Positions 46,537 through 58,650 are shown, counted from the stretch's first letter. The stretch: 64,000 nucleotides of DNA from Parasphingopyxis sp. CP4 (GCF_013378055.1 NZ_CP051130.1:2899414-2963413), one strand, 5' to 3'. Notes: generated by a model not told the origin, from the letters alone. Numbers and translations are program-made.

Positions 46537-47498
46537 CAGCCGCGACCGACCCTCGCCACGATCCTGTCCTGCTGGATGAGGTTATTTCTGCGCTTGATAT
46601 CGCGACCGATGAAATTCATGTCGATGCGACCTTTGGTGCTGGTGGTTATTCGCGGGCGATGCTGGCGAACGGAGCCACCGTTTATGCCTTTGATCGCGAT
46701 CCAGACGCGATTGCCGAAGGCCAGGCGATGGTCGACCAGAGCGACGGCTATCTGCATCTCGTCCCACAGCGTTTCTCGGAAATGCACGAAGCGCTGAGCG
46801 AGCGTGGTGTCGATCAGGTTGACGGCGTTGCGATGGATATCGGCGTTTCTTCCATGCAGCTTGATCGCGCGGAGCGTGGGTTTTCCTTCCAGGCGGACGG
46901 ACCGCTCGACATGCGCATGGAACAGGACGGCGAAAGCGCCGCTGATTTCATCAACACCGCTGACGAAAGCATGATTGCCGATACAATCTATGCATATGGC
47001 GAGGAGCATCGCTCACGCCGGATTGCACGCGCCATTGTCGCAGCGCGCCCGATTGAGACAACCGGCGAGCTGGCTTCCATTGTTCGCAAAGCGGTTGGCC
47101 ATCGGCTGGGCGCGCCCAAGGATCCGGCAACCCGGACATTCCAGGCTATCCGCATCCATCTCAATCGAGAGCTTGATGAGTTGCGCGACGGGCTCGCTGC
47201 GGCCGAGGCTGTACTTGCGCCAGGCGGACGGCTCGCTGTTGTCACCTTTCACAGCCTTGAAGATCGCATTGTGAAACAGTTTTTGCGCGAACGGAGCGGG
47301 CGGACCCCGGGTGGCTCCCGCCATTTGCCTGAAACTGCTGCCGATGGCCCTTCGCCCAGTTTTGACAAGCCCGCAAAGCCAAAGCGGGCCAGCACGGAAG
47401 AGCGTGATCGCAATCCGCGTTCACGGTCGGCCACGTTGAGAAGCGCGCGCCGCAGCAGCGCGCCGCCCTGGCCAATGCAGAAAAGGGGTGCCGCATGA
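46533..47498 (+). CDS. rsmH: 16S rRNA m4C1402 methyltransferase
   Basis: 321 residues from a GTG overlapping mra[14 protein letters not shown], the SAM motif [14 protein letters not shown], and [10 protein letters not shown] are diagnostic; [11 protein letters not shown] and [12 protein letters not shown] follow. RsmH modifies 16S rRNA at C1402. The C-terminal tail is basic and low in complexity. The stop overlaps the next ATG by four bases. Confidence 0.97.
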   Translation: MTAATDPRHDPVLLDEVISALDIATDEIHVDATFGAGGYSRAMLANGATVYAFDRDPDAIAEGQAMVDQSDGYLHLVPQRFSEMHEALSERGVDQVDGVAMDIGVSSMQLDRAERGFSFQADGPLDMRMEQDGESAADFINTADESMIADTIYAYGEEHRSRRIARAIVAARPIETTGELASIVRKAVGHRLGAPKDPATRTFQAIRIHLNRELDELRDGLAAAEAVLAPGGRLAVVTFHSLEDRIVKQFLRERSGRTPGGSRHLPETAADGPSPSFDKPAKPKRASTEERDRNPRSRSATLRSARRSSAPPWPMQKRGAA

Positions 47499-48052
47499 CG
47501 ATCACTCGCAAGTTCCGATCCGTGACATGGGCTGCCGCCGTCGCATCGGCGGCGCTCAGCTGTTACCTGATATCGCATCGTGTGGCCGCGGAGCGCACCG
47601 CACTGGCGAGCGTCGAGCGCGATATCCAACAGGCACGCGACGATATCCTTTCGCTCAACACTGAATTCCAGACGCGCAGCCGGATGAGCCAGATAGAAAT
47701 GTGGAACCGGCGTGATTTCGTGCTCGAGGTGCCTGGTGCCAGCCAATTCGTTCACGGCGAAATCGCCTTGGCCGGCTTGCTTGATCGGCCGGTCGCGGAT
47801 GATCCGGTCCGCCAGGCCTCGGCGAGCGATGAATCGACGCGCGAAGATTTGCCTGAAGATGAAATTTTCGAGGCGCCCGAGCTTGATGCCGCAGACATTC
47901 CGCGCATCCAGCAGGCTGCCTATCTTGTCCCGGAAGAGATTGCCGACCGCGCGCGGGGGGAACGTATTGCATTCCTTGACGATCAGCTGCGCGGAGCAAT
48001 CGCCGGCGAAGCCGCCCGTGAAGAAGGCGAGGAGGCCAGCGCAGATCAATGA
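47495..48052 (+). CDS. ftsL: FtsL-like division protein
   Basis: 185 residues with one membrane helix at about 11-28 and a following coiled-coil region ([31 protein letters not shown], landmark). Position between rsmH and ftsI and this topology fit FtsL, which bridges FtsB/FtsQ and FtsWI. The family diverges greatly in sequence. At 185 residues it is longer than usual FtsL (about 100-130); the extra part is acidic ([15 protein letters not shown]). Overlaps both neighbours by four bases. Confidence 0.72.
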   Translation: MTITRKFRSVTWAAAVASAALSCYLISHRVAAERTALASVERDIQQARDDILSLNTEFQTRSRMSQIEMWNRRDFVLEVPGASQFVHGEIALAGLLDRPVADDPVRQASASDESTREDLPEDEIFEAPELDAADIPRIQQAAYLVPEEIADRARGERIAFLDDQLRGAIAGEAAREEGEEASADQ

Positions 48053-49749
48053 ACCGGCCCGTCGCCAAACCGGCTGAAGTACGCAAGGTTAGCCTGCGGC
48101 GGCAAATGCAGCCGGTCGTCCAACAGCGACTGATGGTCGTCATGTTGTTGCTGCTATTTGGCGTAATGGCGGTGACGGTTCGCATTGGCTGGTTGACCAT
48201 GATGACAGGCGGTGAAGCCTATGCCGCCAGCACAGACCCCAACATTCCGCCGCGTGCCGATATCGTCGACCGCAATGGAGTGACCTTGGCCCGCACAATC
48301 GATGCCTGGTCAATCGCCGTCCATCCTGATCGCATCATCAGTGATCCCGAAGAGCTTGCAGCCAATCTTCATGATCTGATGCCGGAGCGCAGCGCCGAAG
48401 ACTATACCGAGATTCTCACCTCTGATCGCAGTTTCTCCTATCTGCGGAGGCGGGCGCTGCCTGAGCTTGTTGCGCAGGTGAACGCGCTTGGCGAACCCGC
48501 GATGGAATATCTGCGCGAGCCGGAGCGCCTTTATCCGCAGACCAATTTGGCCGCCCATGTCCTGGGCTGGGTCAATCTCGATGGCCAGGGTGTTACCGGC
48601 ATGGAGGCCGTGCTCGAAGATCGCCTGATGGATCCCGCGCAGCGGACCGAACCCGTCGCCTTATCAATCGATAGCCGTGTCCAAGCTGCTGTGCAGGTCG
48701 AACTGGCAACCGCTATGCGGCGGTTCAATGCGATCGGTGCGGCCGGGATTGTTCTTGATGCCAACACCGGTGAACTTCTGGCGCTGACATCCCTGCCCAA
48801 TTTCAACCCCAATGCCGCCAACCAATCGAGCGATCGCGCGCGCTTCAACCAGGCGACGATGGGCTTTTACGAGCTCGGCTCAACGTTCAAACCGATCACC
48901 ATGGCGGCGGCAATTGAAGAGGGTGTCGTGACGGACATCTCTCGGCGGTACAATGCTGAGGAGCCGCTCGAAGTTGGGCGGTTTACAATCAATGATGATC
49001 ATCCGCAGCGTCGCTATCTCAATGTCCCCGAAACGCTGGTGCATAGCTCAAATATCGTGACTGCCCGAATTGCCGATGAACTTGGCGCGGAACGTATGCA
49101 GGCTGTGTTTCGCGACTTGCATTTTGACGACCCTGTCGAATTCGAGCTGCCCGTGCGTGGCCGCCCGATATGGCCGGATTATTGGGCGCGCACGACAATC
49201 ATGACGGCGGGATACGGCCATGGCATTGCGGTCACTCCGCTCCATCTCGCCAATAGCTATGCGGCCTTGGTCAATGGCGGGATCTATCGCCCGCTGACTC
49301 TGATGCGCCTCTCGCCGAACGAGGTTCCAGAAGGCGAGCGGGTGTTCAGCGAAGCCACCAGCGATCAGATGCGCGGACTGTTGCGTCTCATCGTCCAGGA
49401 AGGCACCGGACGTAATGCCGACGCCGAGGGATATCGGGTCGGCGGCAAGACCGGTACCGCCGAAAAAGCGGGTGGCGGCGGATATCGGCGCAATGCTCTG
49501 GTCACCACCTTTGCAGCAGCCTTCCCGATGGATGATCCCCAATATGTCGTCGTGGTCATGCTTGATGAACCGCGCGGTGATGCGGGTACGGGCGGTGCGT
49601 CCTCTGCTGGCTGGACAGCGGCTCCGGTTGTCCGCCGGGTCGTTTCCCGGATCGGTCCATTGCTCGGTGTGATCCCCAGCGAAACCCGCGATATTGATAC
49701 GCGCCATCTCCAAGCCATGCTCTGGCGACCGCCATCGGAACGGTCATGA
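48049..49749 (+). CDS. ftsI: peptidoglycan transpeptidase FtsI (PBP3)
   Basis: 566 residues. One N-terminal membrane helix (about 29-50), a pedestal domain, then the transpeptidase with nucleophile Ser278 in STFK, SSN at 333-335 and KTGTAE starting at Lys467. It cross-links septal peptidoglycan in partnership with FtsW. Overlaps ftsL and murE by four bases. Confidence 0.97.
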   Translation: MNRPVAKPAEVRKVSLRRQMQPVVQQRLMVVMLLLLFGVMAVTVRIGWLTMMTGGEAYAASTDPNIPPRADIVDRNGVTLARTIDAWSIAVHPDRIISDPEELAANLHDLMPERSAEDYTEILTSDRSFSYLRRRALPELVAQVNALGEPAMEYLREPERLYPQTNLAAHVLGWVNLDGQGVTGMEAVLEDRLMDPAQRTEPVALSIDSRVQAAVQVELATAMRRFNAIGAAGIVLDANTGELLALTSLPNFNPNAANQSSDRARFNQATMGFYELGSTFKPITMAAAIEEGVVTDISRRYNAEEPLEVGRFTINDDHPQRRYLNVPETLVHSSNIVTARIADELGAERMQAVFRDLHFDDPVEFELPVRGRPIWPDYWARTTIMTAGYGHGIAVTPLHLANSYAALVNGGIYRPLTLMRLSPNEVPEGERVFSEATSDQMRGLLRLIVQEGTGRNADAEGYRVGGKTGTAEKAGGGGYRRNALVTTFAAAFPMDDPQYVVVVMLDEPRGDAGTGGASSAGWTAAPVVRRVVSRIGPLLGVIPSETRDIDTRHLQAMLWRPPSERS

Positions 49750-51167
49750 AGCTCGGCGCGTTACTTGGATCAGAGGCTGATGAGGGCCCAACTGTAACCG
49801 GATTTGCCATCGATCATCGCAAGGTCGCACCTGGCACGATCTTTGGCGCGTTTCGTGGCGCACAGTTCAATGGCGAAGACTTTATCCCGGCGGCCATCGA
49901 AGCGGGCGCAATCGCAATAGTCTCTCGCCCCGAAGCGCAAGTCGATGGCGTACCCCGGATTACCGATGAAGAACCGCGCCGCGCCTTTGCGCAGCTCGCG
50001 GCCAAATTCTTTGCCCCCTTTCCTGAAATCAGCATCGCAGTGACCGGAACGAACGGGAAAACATCGACCGTCGAACTCACCCGTCAGCTCTGGCGGATGG
50101 ACGGGCACAATGCCGCTTCGATTGGAACGCTCGGTGTGACGACCGCGGATGACCAGACCAAGACCGGATTGACGACGCCCGATATCGTAACCTTCCTCTC
50201 CAATGCGGCCGGGCTAAAGCGCGAAGGCGTTTCCCATTTGGCGTTTGAGGCATCGAGCCACGGTCTAACCCAGTATCGCACCGAAGGACTGCCGGTTGGC
50301 GCCGCGGCCTTCACCAATTTGAGCCGCGATCATCTCGATTATCATGGGACGATGGAAGCCTATCTGACGGCCAAGCTGCGGCTGTTTACCGAGGTCGTCG
50401 ACAAGGATGGCACGGCAATTGTCTGGGCCGATGATCCGGCGAGCGAAAAAGTGGTTGCCGCCATCGAAGGACGCGGCGTCCGCGGAATGTCGGTCGGCAA
50501 AAAAGGCGAAGCGATCCGGTTGATTGATCGAACACCGACCCAGATGGGCCAGACCCTGGAAGTTGAAGCGGACGGAAAACGCTTCACGGTAAATTTGCCG
50601 CTGATCGGTGCCTACCAAGCGAATAATGCCTTGGTCGCGGCGGGTCTTGTCTGGGCGACGGGTGGCGAACTGGACGCCGCGCTCAGCAATCTTTCCCGAG
50701 TTCAACCGGTGCGCGGCCGCCTGGAGCGGGCGGTTATCACGAAAAGCGGTGCCCCGGTCTATGTCGATTATGCCCATACGCCGGACGCACTTGAGGCAGC
50801 GATTGATGCATTGCGCTGGCATGCCAAAGGCCGGCTAATCACGGTATTTGGCGCGGGCGGCGATCGCGATGCGGGTAAGCGGCCCCTGATGGGTCAGGTC
50901 GCTGCGAAACTCTCCGATCATGTGATTGTGACGGACGATAATCCGCGCTCGGAAGATCCGGTCGAGATTCGCACGGCGATCATGGCCGGTGCCAATGGCG
51001 CGACCGAAGTGGGCGGGCGGCGAGAGGCAATCGCCTCCGCCATCGCCGAAGCACGGTCCGATGATATCATATTGCTGGCCGGAAAAGGCCATGAGCAAGG
51101 CCAGGAAATTGGCGATCATATCTTGCCGTTCGACGATGTTTCCGTGGCTCGGGAGTGTGCGGCATGA
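49746..51167 (+). CDS. murE: UDP-MurNAc-tripeptide synthetase
   Basis: 473 residues. The Mur ligase ATP loop is GTNGKTSTVE near residue 100. The DNPR motif at residues 398-401 (VTDDNPRSEDP) is the signature for meso-diaminopimelate as the added amino acid, as expected in a Gram-negative cell. AGKGHEQGQ precedes the C-terminus. Overlaps murF by four bases. Confidence 0.96.
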   Translation: MKLGALLGSEADEGPTVTGFAIDHRKVAPGTIFGAFRGAQFNGEDFIPAAIEAGAIAIVSRPEAQVDGVPRITDEEPRRAFAQLAAKFFAPFPEISIAVTGTNGKTSTVELTRQLWRMDGHNAASIGTLGVTTADDQTKTGLTTPDIVTFLSNAAGLKREGVSHLAFEASSHGLTQYRTEGLPVGAAAFTNLSRDHLDYHGTMEAYLTAKLRLFTEVVDKDGTAIVWADDPASEKVVAAIEGRGVRGMSVGKKGEAIRLIDRTPTQMGQTLEVEADGKRFTVNLPLIGAYQANNALVAAGLVWATGGELDAALSNLSRVQPVRGRLERAVITKSGAPVYVDYAHTPDALEAAIDALRWHAKGRLITVFGAGGDRDAGKRPLMGQVAAKLSDHVIVTDDNPRSEDPVEIRTAIMAGANGATEVGGRREAIASAIAEARSDDIILLAGKGHEQGQEIGDHILPFDDVSVARECAA

Positions 51168-52549
51168 CGGCGCTCTGGACCGCAGACGCAATCGCCCAGG
51201 CTGTAGGCGGCGAAGCGCATGGCGATTTCGCGGTGAATGGCGTTGCCTTTGACAGCCGCGAAGTTGGATCGGGCGATCTCTTCATCGCGTTGAAGGGTGA
51301 AGAAACCAACGGCCATCGCTTTGTTGATGGCGCGTTTGCCAATGGCGCAGGCGGCGCGATTGTCAGCGAAGATTGCGCGCATCCCCATGTTCGCGTGGTA
51401 GATACAACGGCCGCACTTGATGACCTTGGGATGGGTGGACGAGCGCGGGCCGACGCGAAGATCTTCGGCGTGACCGGATCGGTCGGGAAGACGGGGACCA
51501 AGGAAGCCTTGTTTGCTGCGCTCGAACGCGCCGCTCCGGGTCAGGCTCATCGCTCCGTCAAAAGCTATAATAATCATACCGGCGTGCCGCTTAGCCTTGC
51601 GCGGATGCCAGCCAATAGCCGCTATGGCGTCTTTGAAATGGGCATGAACCATGCCGGTGAGCTTGCTGCCCTGACCAAATTGGTCCGCCCGCATGTCGCC
51701 TTGATCACGGCAATAGCGCCTGCCCATATCGAGTTTTTCGACAGCATAGAGGGCATTGCTGATGCCAAGGGTGAGATCTTCCAGGGCTTGGAACCCGGCG
51801 GCACCGCGCTCATCCCCTTTGATAGCCCGCACCGCGATCGCTTGATCAGCTGGGCCGAGCCCCATGCTGGCACGATCTGGACATTTGGGCGCGGCGAAGG
51901 CGCAGATATCCGGGCTGTTGAAGTCTCGCGCGAGATTACCGGCACTATCATCAGCGCGGTCCTGCCGAATGGCGAGTTGACCTACACGATCGGCTTGCCC
52001 GGCGATCATTGGGTGTCCAACTCACTGGCGGTGATCGGCGCGGTCGAAGCCGTTGGCGGCGATCTGGCGGTGGCGGGTCTGGCGCTTGCTGAACTGGCTG
52101 GCTTGCCCGGCCGGGGCGCGCGGACGGCTATCTCGACCGAAGATGGCGAAGCGCTGCTGATTGACGAGAGCTACAACGCCAATCCGGTTTCGATGAAAGC
52201 CGCGCTGAAAACCCTGGCTGAGGAACCCGTTGACCGCCGCATCGTTGTGTTGGGAGCGATGGGTGAATTGGGCGACGATACAGACAGCTATCATGCCGGT
52301 CTTGCTGATCCGATCCTGGACGCCGGGATCGAGATGGCGGTGCTGGTCGGCGAGCCGATGAAAGTGTTGGCGACGGCGCTTGGCAACAAGATCGACATCG
52401 TCCATGTGCCCGACGCCGCGACGGCGCTCGAGAGTCTTGAGGGGAAGATTCGCACGGGTGACGCGCTGCTCATCAAGGGGAGCAATTATATTGGACTGGC
52501 CCGTCTCGTTGAGGCGCTGGCCAGCGGAAAGACGCTATGTTCGACCTAA
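51164..52549 (+). CDS. murF: UDP-MurNAc-pentapeptide synthetase
   Basis: 461 residues from ATG 51164; a GTG at 51155 is not needed. It adds D-Ala-D-Ala to the tripeptide precursor. The ATP loop is [15 protein letters not shown] near residue 108, and [12 protein letters not shown] and [14 protein letters not shown] are typical. The end overlaps mraY by 13 bases. Confidence 0.96.
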   Translation: MTALWTADAIAQAVGGEAHGDFAVNGVAFDSREVGSGDLFIALKGEETNGHRFVDGAFANGAGGAIVSEDCAHPHVRVVDTTAALDDLGMGGRARADAKIFGVTGSVGKTGTKEALFAALERAAPGQAHRSVKSYNNHTGVPLSLARMPANSRYGVFEMGMNHAGELAALTKLVRPHVALITAIAPAHIEFFDSIEGIADAKGEIFQGLEPGGTALIPFDSPHRDRLISWAEPHAGTIWTFGRGEGADIRAVEVSREITGTIISAVLPNGELTYTIGLPGDHWVSNSLAVIGAVEAVGGDLAVAGLALAELAGLPGRGARTAISTEDGEALLIDESYNANPVSMKAALKTLAEEPVDRRIVVLGAMGELGDDTDSYHAGLADPILDAGIEMAVLVGEPMKVLATALGNKIDIVHVPDAATALESLEGKIRTGDALLIKGSNYIGLARLVEALASGKTLCST

Positions 52550-53607
52550 TCGCCAGCTATTTCAATTATGAAGGTCCGTTCAACCTGTTCCGCTATCTGA
52601 GCTTTCGGGCGGGTGGCGCGACGGCAACGGCCTTGCTTATCGGCCTGTTGATCGGCCCGCGCTTTATCGGCTGGCTCCGTATCAAGCAGGGTAAGGGCCA
52701 GCCGATCCGCGAAGATGGCCCGATCACGCATCTGAAAAAAGCCGGAACGCCAACCATGGGCGGGCTGATGATCCTTGCGTCGCTGACTATCTCGCTCTTG
52801 CTGTGGATGGACCTATCGAACCGGTTGGTCTGGGCTGCCCTATTCGTGACGCTGGGCTTCGGCTTGATCGGTTTCCTTGACGATTATGACAAGGTCACAA
52901 AACGCCACCATGCTGGAATCTCCGGCAAAGTCCGGCTGCTTGCAGAATTTATCGTCGCCGGGATCGCCTGTTGGGCCATCCTGGGCGAGGTCGGTACGAA
53001 TTTGTACCTGCCGTTCGTCAACGGGCCGGTCGCCGATATCGGCTATGCCTATTATGTTTTCGCAATGTTGGTGATTGTGTTCACAGGCAATGCAGTGAAC
53101 CTTACCGACGGGCTGGACGGGCTGGCGACCATGCCGGTGATCATCGCCTCGGTTGCCTTCATGATGATCATCTATCTGGTCGGCCGCGAAGATTATGCGA
53201 CCTATCTGGGGATCGCCCATGTGCCCGGCGCCGGGGATTTAGCCATCATATGCGCTGCAATAGTCGGCGCAGGGCTCGCCTTTCTCTGGTTCAACGCACC
53301 GCCAGCGGCGGTCTTTATGGGCGATACGGGCAGCCTCGCTTTGGGCGGCGCGCTCGGTGCGATCGCTGTGACTGCGCATCATGAAGTCGTGCTGGGCATC
53401 GTTGGCGGGCTCTTTTTCCTCGAAGCGGCCTCGGTGATGATCCAGGTCTTCTTCTTCAAGCGCACCGGCAAGCGGGTCTTCAAGATGGCACCGATCCACC
53501 ATCATTTCGAACAGATGGGCTGGTCGGAGCCAACCGTGGTCATTCGCTTCTGGATAATTTCCTTCGTGCTGGCGCTGGCCGGCCTATCGACGTTGAAGCT
53601 CAGATGA
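52537..53607 (+). CDS. mraY: phospho-MurNAc-pentapeptide transferase
   Basis: 356 residues with ten membrane helices. MraY joins the pentapeptide precursor to undecaprenyl phosphate to make lipid [22 protein letters not shown] (the catalytic Asp pair), [10 protein letters not shown] and the [13 protein letters not shown] histidine cluster are all present. ATG overlap with murD follows. Confidence 0.98.
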   Translation: MFDLIASYFNYEGPFNLFRYLSFRAGGATATALLIGLLIGPRFIGWLRIKQGKGQPIREDGPITHLKKAGTPTMGGLMILASLTISLLLWMDLSNRLVWAALFVTLGFGLIGFLDDYDKVTKRHHAGISGKVRLLAEFIVAGIACWAILGEVGTNLYLPFVNGPVADIGYAYYVFAMLVIVFTGNAVNLTDGLDGLATMPVIIASVAFMMIIYLVGREDYATYLGIAHVPGAGDLAIICAAIVGAGLAFLWFNAPPAAVFMGDTGSLALGGALGAIAVTAHHEVVLGIVGGLFFLEAASVMIQVFFFKRTGKRVFKMAPIHHHFEQMGWSEPTVVIRFWIISFVLALAGLSTLKLR

Positions 53608-54878
53608 AGCCAGCGCTCGCCTTTGCCGGAAAACGCTATGCGGTGCTCGGGCTGGCCCGAACGGGGCTCTCGGTCGTCGACTATCTGTGGCAGTCGAGCG
53701 CGAGCGTGACGGCCTGGGATGATCGCGAAGAGGCGCGCGCATTGGTTCAAGACAAGGCGACGCTGGCCGATCCGTTGGAGCTCGATCTCAGTAAATATGA
53801 TGCGGTCGTTGTCTCCCCGGGCGTCCCGATCAACACGCATCCCATTGCAGAAAAAGCGCGCGCGGCCGGTACAGCATTGATCGGTGATATCGAATTATTT
53901 GCCCAGGCACGGCCCGAACTGCCGCCGCACAAGGTGGTCGGGATAACCGGGACCAACGGCAAATCGACGACGACGGCGTTGATCCATCATATCATCAAGA
54001 CAGCCGGCATGCCGACGCTACTCGGCGGCAACATCGGTAAGCCAATCCTCGGCGAGCATGAATTGGAAGAGGGCGGCGTCTATGTGCTCGAGCTCTCGTC
54101 TTTCCAGATCGATCTGACGCAAAGCCTCGATTGCGATGTCGCGATATTGCTGAACATCACGCCTGACCATCTGGATCGCTATGATAATTTCGATGCCTAT
54201 GCAGCCGCCAAGGCTCGGCTGTTCGAAATGCAGTCGGACCGCAATTCCAGCATCATTGCGATTGATGATGATCCGAGCCGCGCTATTGCCAGCGAGACAA
54301 GCGGTGTTGTCATTCAGATTTCAGCAGGCGGTTGCATGGACCAGTCCAACTGGCCGGCGCTTCAAGGCCCGCATAACGCCCAGAATGCGATCGCCGCGAT
54401 GAGCGCGGCACGCCGTCTTGGCATCAACGAAGAGGCCATCGAAGAGGGGCTTCGCAGCTTCACCGGCCTCCCGCATCGTATGGAACGGGTCGCCGAACGC
54501 GATGGCGTTTTGTTCGTCAATGACAGCAAGGCCACCAACCCAACCTCGACCGCTCCGGCGCTCGCCGCGTATCCGGCCATTCACTGGATCTTGGGCGGAC
54601 GGGCAAAGTCGAACAATCTCGACGCGTGCGAGCCCTATTTCGGGCATGTCCGCGCGGCCTATACGGTAGGCGAAACGGCCAGCCTGTTTGAAAAACTGCT
54701 CGCGCCCTGGATGCCGGCGCGCAACTGCGAGACTATCCGCAAAGCGGTGCGTATCGCAGCTGAAGCCGCCAAGCCGGGTGAGACGGTATTGTTGTCGCCG
54801 GCCTGTGCGTCATTCGATCAATATGGCGATTTTGAAGAACGCGGCGACGATTTCCGTGCCGCAGTCGGGAGCCTGTGA
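53604..54878 (+). CDS. murD: UDP-MurNAc-L-Ala:D-Glu ligase
   Basis: 424 residues. It adds D-glutamate to UDP-MurNAc-L-alanine. [14 protein letters not shown] at the N-terminus, ATP loop [14 protein letters not shown] near residue 114, and the C-terminal [20 protein letters not shown] stretch are hallmarks. Overlaps mraY by four bases and ftsW by one. Confidence 0.96.
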   Translation: MKPALAFAGKRYAVLGLARTGLSVVDYLWQSSASVTAWDDREEARALVQDKATLADPLELDLSKYDAVVVSPGVPINTHPIAEKARAAGTALIGDIELFAQARPELPPHKVVGITGTNGKSTTTALIHHIIKTAGMPTLLGGNIGKPILGEHELEEGGVYVLELSSFQIDLTQSLDCDVAILLNITPDHLDRYDNFDAYAAAKARLFEMQSDRNSSIIAIDDDPSRAIASETSGVVIQISAGGCMDQSNWPALQGPHNAQNAIAAMSAARRLGINEEAIEEGLRSFTGLPHRMERVAERDGVLFVNDSKATNPTSTAPALAAYPAIHWILGGRAKSNNLDACEPYFGHVRAAYTVGETASLFEKLLAPWMPARNCETIRKAVRIAAEAAKPGETVLLSPACASFDQYGDFEERGDDFRAAVGSL

Positions 54879-56086
54879 TGAACATGGAAACCACGATTGC
54901 GAAGACAGTGACCACGGCAAAAGGGCGCCGTGCGTTCGGCGATTATCTTGGCCGATCCCATAAAGGTCCGCTCGGCGAGTGGTTCTGGGAGATTGATCGC
55001 GTCCTGCTATTGCTAGTGACCATTCTCATCTCGATCGGATTGATCGGTGTCGCGGCGGCATCGCCGGCCGCAGCCGAGCGTTATTCGGGTGAAAGTCTGC
55101 AATTTCCGCAGCTCTACTATTTCTATCGCCAGTTGATCTGGCTCGGCGCGGGCATTCCGCTGATGCTCGTGATTTCAACCATGCCGAAGGAGTTGGCGAA
55201 GCGCTTTGCGCTGGCTGGCGCGGTCTGCTTCTTCATCCTGCTGTTGCTCGTCCCCTTCCTTGGTAACGAAGTGAACGGTGCGCGGCGCTGGATCGGCTAT
55301 GGCGTTGCAACGCTCCAGCCGTCCGAGTTTCTGAAGCCCTTCTTCATCGTCGCCACGGCATGGCTGCTCTCGCTGCGGTTTACCCAAGACCCCACATTGC
55401 CCGTGGTCTGGGCGACGGCCATTCTAACCGGCGTGATTGCGCTGTTGCTGATGCGCCAGCCAGATTTTGGGCAGACAGTGATTTTCGGCAGCGTGTGGAT
55501 CGTGATGCTGATGATTTCCGGCGTGTCGCCCAAGCTTCTGGGAGGGCTCTCCGCTCTGGCGGTTGCCGGGCTCGGCGCCGCATATTTCTTTTATCCGGTG
55601 GCCACAACGCGGATTAACAACTTCCTCTTTGCCGAAGGCGATAGCTACCAGGTCGACAACGCCATGCGTACGCTGACCAACGGCGGCATATTCGGTACCG
55701 GCCCCGGCGATGGCGAAATGAAATACCGCCTGCCCGAACCGCATACCGATTATATCTTCTCGGTCATCGGTGAAGAATTTGGCCTGATTGCCTGTCTTGC
55801 CATTGCGCTGATCTTTGGCGCGATCGTCATCCGGGTGTTCGTCAAACTGATCGACGAAGAGAATATCTTCTATCTGCTCGCATCGGCCGGGCTCGCCACG
55901 CAGTTTGCGATTCAGGCGCTCATTAACATGGCAGTAAATCTGGATATGGCACCATCCAAAGGTATGACCTTACCTTTCATTTCCTACGGTGGATCTTCGC
56001 TCATTGCGCTGTCCATTGGCTTTGGCCTGTTGCTCGCCTTTACCCGGCGAAACCCTCACCTCCCGGCTCTGGACAGGCGGCTTTAG
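54878..56086 (+). CDS. ftsW: septal peptidoglycan polymerase FtsW
   Basis: 402 residues from ATG 54878; a GTG at 54875 is directly upstream. Ten membrane segments; the SEDS family motifs include ARRWIGYG, LQPSEFLKPFF, EPHTDYIFSVIGEEFG and LPFISYGGSSL. FtsW polymerises glycan strands for the septum with FtsI. A hydrophilic N-terminal 40 residues is cytoplasmic. The murG ATG directly follows the stop. Confidence 0.97.
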   Translation: MNMETTIAKTVTTAKGRRAFGDYLGRSHKGPLGEWFWEIDRVLLLLVTILISIGLIGVAAASPAAAERYSGESLQFPQLYYFYRQLIWLGAGIPLMLVISTMPKELAKRFALAGAVCFFILLLLVPFLGNEVNGARRWIGYGVATLQPSEFLKPFFIVATAWLLSLRFTQDPTLPVVWATAILTGVIALLLMRQPDFGQTVIFGSVWIVMLMISGVSPKLLGGLSALAVAGLGAAYFFYPVATTRINNFLFAEGDSYQVDNAMRTLTNGGIFGTGPGDGEMKYRLPEPHTDYIFSVIGEEFGLIACLAIALIFGAIVIRVFVKLIDEENIFYLLASAGLATQFAIQALINMAVNLDMAPSKGMTLPFISYGGSSLIALSIGFGLLLAFTRRNPHLPALDRRL

Positions 56087-57247
56087 ATGGGCGCGCGTCA
56101 CTTCGTCCTTGCCGCTGGCGGCACTGGGGGTCACATCATCCCGGCCTTCGCGCTCGCGACGGAGCTCAAGAAGCGCGGCCATTATGTCGCGCTTGTCACC
56201 GATGAACGCGGGGCGGCAATTCCCGGTACATTTGAAGGCGATGAGAAGCATATCCTGCCATCGGGCCGCGTGACGAAGAACCCGGTTGGCTGGGTCGGCG
56301 CGGCCAAAAATATCTGGAACGGCCGGGCGATGGCGCGGCGGCTTTATGAAAGCTTCAATCCCGAGGCCGTGATTGGCTTTGGCGGCTATCCGGCATTGCC
56401 AGCCCTGCTGGCCGCTCTGAAAGACAAGGTCCCTTGCGCCATTCATGAGCAGAACGCCGTACTCGGTCGCGTCAATCGATTGCTGGCGAGTCGGGTCGAT
56501 GCGATCGCGACGGCCTATCTTGAGGTCGGACGGCTCAAAGAAAAACATATGGGGAAATCCCATCTCATCGGTAATCCGGTGCGTGAAGAGGTGGCGGTCC
56601 TTCGGTCGCAACCTTTCCCGGCGCTGAGCGAAGACGGCATTTTCCGTGTCCTCGTTACCGGCGGCAGCCAGGGCGCGAGCATTCTCTCCCAAGTCGTGCC
56701 AGATGGATTGGCATTACTGCCCCTGTCTTTCCGTCGCCGGATGCAGGTTACCCAACAATGCCGCGAGGAAGATATTGAGCGGGTCCGCGATCGCTATGCC
56801 GATCTCGCAATCCCCGCCGATCTCGCCACCTATCTGCCGGACCTTCCGGAACGTTTGGGCTGGGCGCATATTGTGATCGCCCGGGCCGGAGCATCGACAA
56901 TTGCCGAACTGACCACGGCCGGACGCCCCGCCATTCTCATCCCGTTGCCAATTGCCACGGACGATCACCAGACCGCCAATGCGCGCGAGATGGAAGCGGG
57001 CGGCGGTGCCCGCGTGATCAAGCAGCAATATTTTACGCCAGCAGAGCTTGCCAAGCAGATGCAGAAGCTCGGTCTTGAGCCTGAGGCGCTGATGAATGCT
57101 GCCGGCCGCGCTCGCAATGCAGGCTACCCCAATGCGACGCGCGATCTGGCTGATCTGATGGAACGACTGGGCCAGGGTCTTGGCGGTGAAGCCATGCCGG
57201 TTGGCGCGGGCGCACCCATACGACCAGCCATGGGAGCTGCGTCATGA
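56087..57247 (+). CDS. murG: lipid II synthase MurG
   Basis: 386 residues. MurG transfers GlcNAc to lipid I to form lipid II on the inner face of the membrane. The glycine loops [15 protein letters not shown] near residue 8 and [11 protein letters not shown] near residue 190 are present, as is [12 protein letters not shown]. The C-terminus ([16 protein letters not shown]) extends past the E. coli length. Overlaps murC by four bases. Confidence 0.97.
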   Translation: MGARHFVLAAGGTGGHIIPAFALATELKKRGHYVALVTDERGAAIPGTFEGDEKHILPSGRVTKNPVGWVGAAKNIWNGRAMARRLYESFNPEAVIGFGGYPALPALLAALKDKVPCAIHEQNAVLGRVNRLLASRVDAIATAYLEVGRLKEKHMGKSHLIGNPVREEVAVLRSQPFPALSEDGIFRVLVTGGSQGASILSQVVPDGLALLPLSFRRRMQVTQQCREEDIERVRDRYADLAIPADLATYLPDLPERLGWAHIVIARAGASTIAELTTAGRPAILIPLPIATDDHQTANAREMEAGGGARVIKQQYFTPAELAKQMQKLGLEPEALMNAAGRARNAGYPNATRDLADLMERLGQGLGGEAMPVGAGAPIRPAMGAAS

Positions 57248-58650
57248 AGGGGTTTGGCACCGATATCGGGACGATCCATTTCATCGGTATTGGCGGGATT
57301 GGCATGTCGGGCATTGCGCGGGTGATGCATAATCTCGGTTATACCGTTCAAGGTTCGGATATTGCCGAAGGTCCCGCCGTCGAAGCGCTGCGCGAACGCG
57401 GCATGACTGTTTTTGTTGGCCATGATCCTGAAAATGTTCGTGATGCGGCTGTGGTTGTCACCTCGACCGCCATCCAGCGCGGTAATCCCGAAGTAGAAGC
57501 GGCGCTCGATCAGCGCATTCCCGTCGTTCGCCGTGCTGAGATGCTTGCCGAATTGATGCGGCTCAAGGCCACGGTTGCAGTGGCTGGCACGCATGGCAAA
57601 ACAACGACGACCTCGCTTGTCGCAGCGATGCTCGATGCCGGTGGCCTCGATCCAACCGTTATCAATGGCGGGGTGATCAACGCTTATGGTGCGAACGCCC
57701 GTCTCGGCGAAGGCGACTGGATGGTCATCGAAGCCGATGAAAGCGATGGCAGTTTTCTGAAGCTCGACGGCACGATCGCCATTGTCACCAATATCGATCC
57801 CGAGCATCTCGATCACTATGGCAGCTTCGACAAGGTCAAAGACGCCTTTATCGAATTTGTCGAAAATGTACCTTTCTATGGCGTTGCGCTGCTCTGCCTC
57901 GATCATCCCGAAGTACAGGCGATCATTCCGCGGGTCCGCGATCGGCGTATCGTGACTTATGGCTTTGGTACGCAGGCCGATATTCGCGCGGAGAATATCG
58001 AGGCGAAAAATGGCAGCAACCGGTTTGACGTGGTGGTGCGGGACCGGGATGGCGAAACGCGGCAGATCAGCGGCGTCGAATTGCCGATGGCCGGCAAACA
58101 TAATGTGCAAAATGCGCTCGCCGCGATTGGCGCGGCAATCGAGCTCGGCATTCCCGACGATGTGATTGCCAATGGATTTGCGGAATTTGGCGGAGTGAAA
58201 CGGCGTTTCACAAAGGTTGGCGAAGTCGATGGCGTGACGATCATCGACGATTATGGCCATCACCCCGTTGAAATCCGCGCGGCCCTGGCTGCTGCGCGTG
58301 AGGGCAGTGCCGGACGCGTGCTCGCTGTGATCCAGCCGCATCGATTTACCCGCTTGCGTGATTTGCTCGAGGAATTTGAGACGGCCTGCAATGACGCCGA
58401 CAGCGTTTATGTCACGCCGGTCTATGCCGCCGGTGAAGATCCGATTGACGGCATTTCCGGCGAAAGCCTGGTCAATGGCCTGAAGGAACGCGGTCATCGC
58501 GCGGCGCATAGTGTCGCCGATGAAGAGGCGCTCGCGATTGCACTCAATTCCGAGATAAAATCCGGCGACATGATCATCTGCCTCGGCGCAGGAGACATTA
58601 CGCGCTGGGCCGCACGGTTACCCGACAGACTATCGGAGATGCGCGCATGA
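57244..58650 (+). CDS. murC: UDP-MurNAc:L-Ala ligase
   Basis: 468 residues. It adds L-alanine to UDP-MurNAc. [17 protein letters not shown] at the N-terminus, the ATP loop [14 protein letters not shown] near residue 117, EADESDGSF, and [14 protein letters not shown] are all diagnostic. Overlaps murG and murB by four bases each. Confidence 0.98.
   Translation: MKGFGTDIGTIHFIGIGGIGMSGIARVMHNLGYTVQGSDIAEGPAVEALRERGMTVFVGHDPENVRDAAVVVTSTAIQRGNPEVEAALDQRIPVVRRAEMLAELMRLKATVAVAGTHGKTTTTSLVAAMLDAGGLDPTVINGGVINAYGANARLGEGDWMVIEADESDGSFLKLDGTIAIVTNIDPEHLDHYGSFDKVKDAFIEFVENVPFYGVALLCLDHPEVQAIIPRVRDRRIVTYGFGTQADIRAENIEAKNGSNRFDVVVRDRDGETRQISGVELPMAGKHNVQNALAAIGAAIELGIPDDVIANGFAEFGGVKRRFTKVGEVDGVTIIDDYGHHPVEIRAALAAAREGSAGRVLAVIQPHRFTRLRDLLEEFETACNDADSVYVTPVYAAGEDPIDGISGESLVNGLKERGHRAAHSVADEEALAIALNSEIKSGDMIICLGAGDITRWAARLPDRLSEMRA

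Noticed and set aside
57124..58509. 461-codon open frame on the minus strand over murC
   Set aside because: Antisense shadow of murC, which has all Mur ligase motifs.
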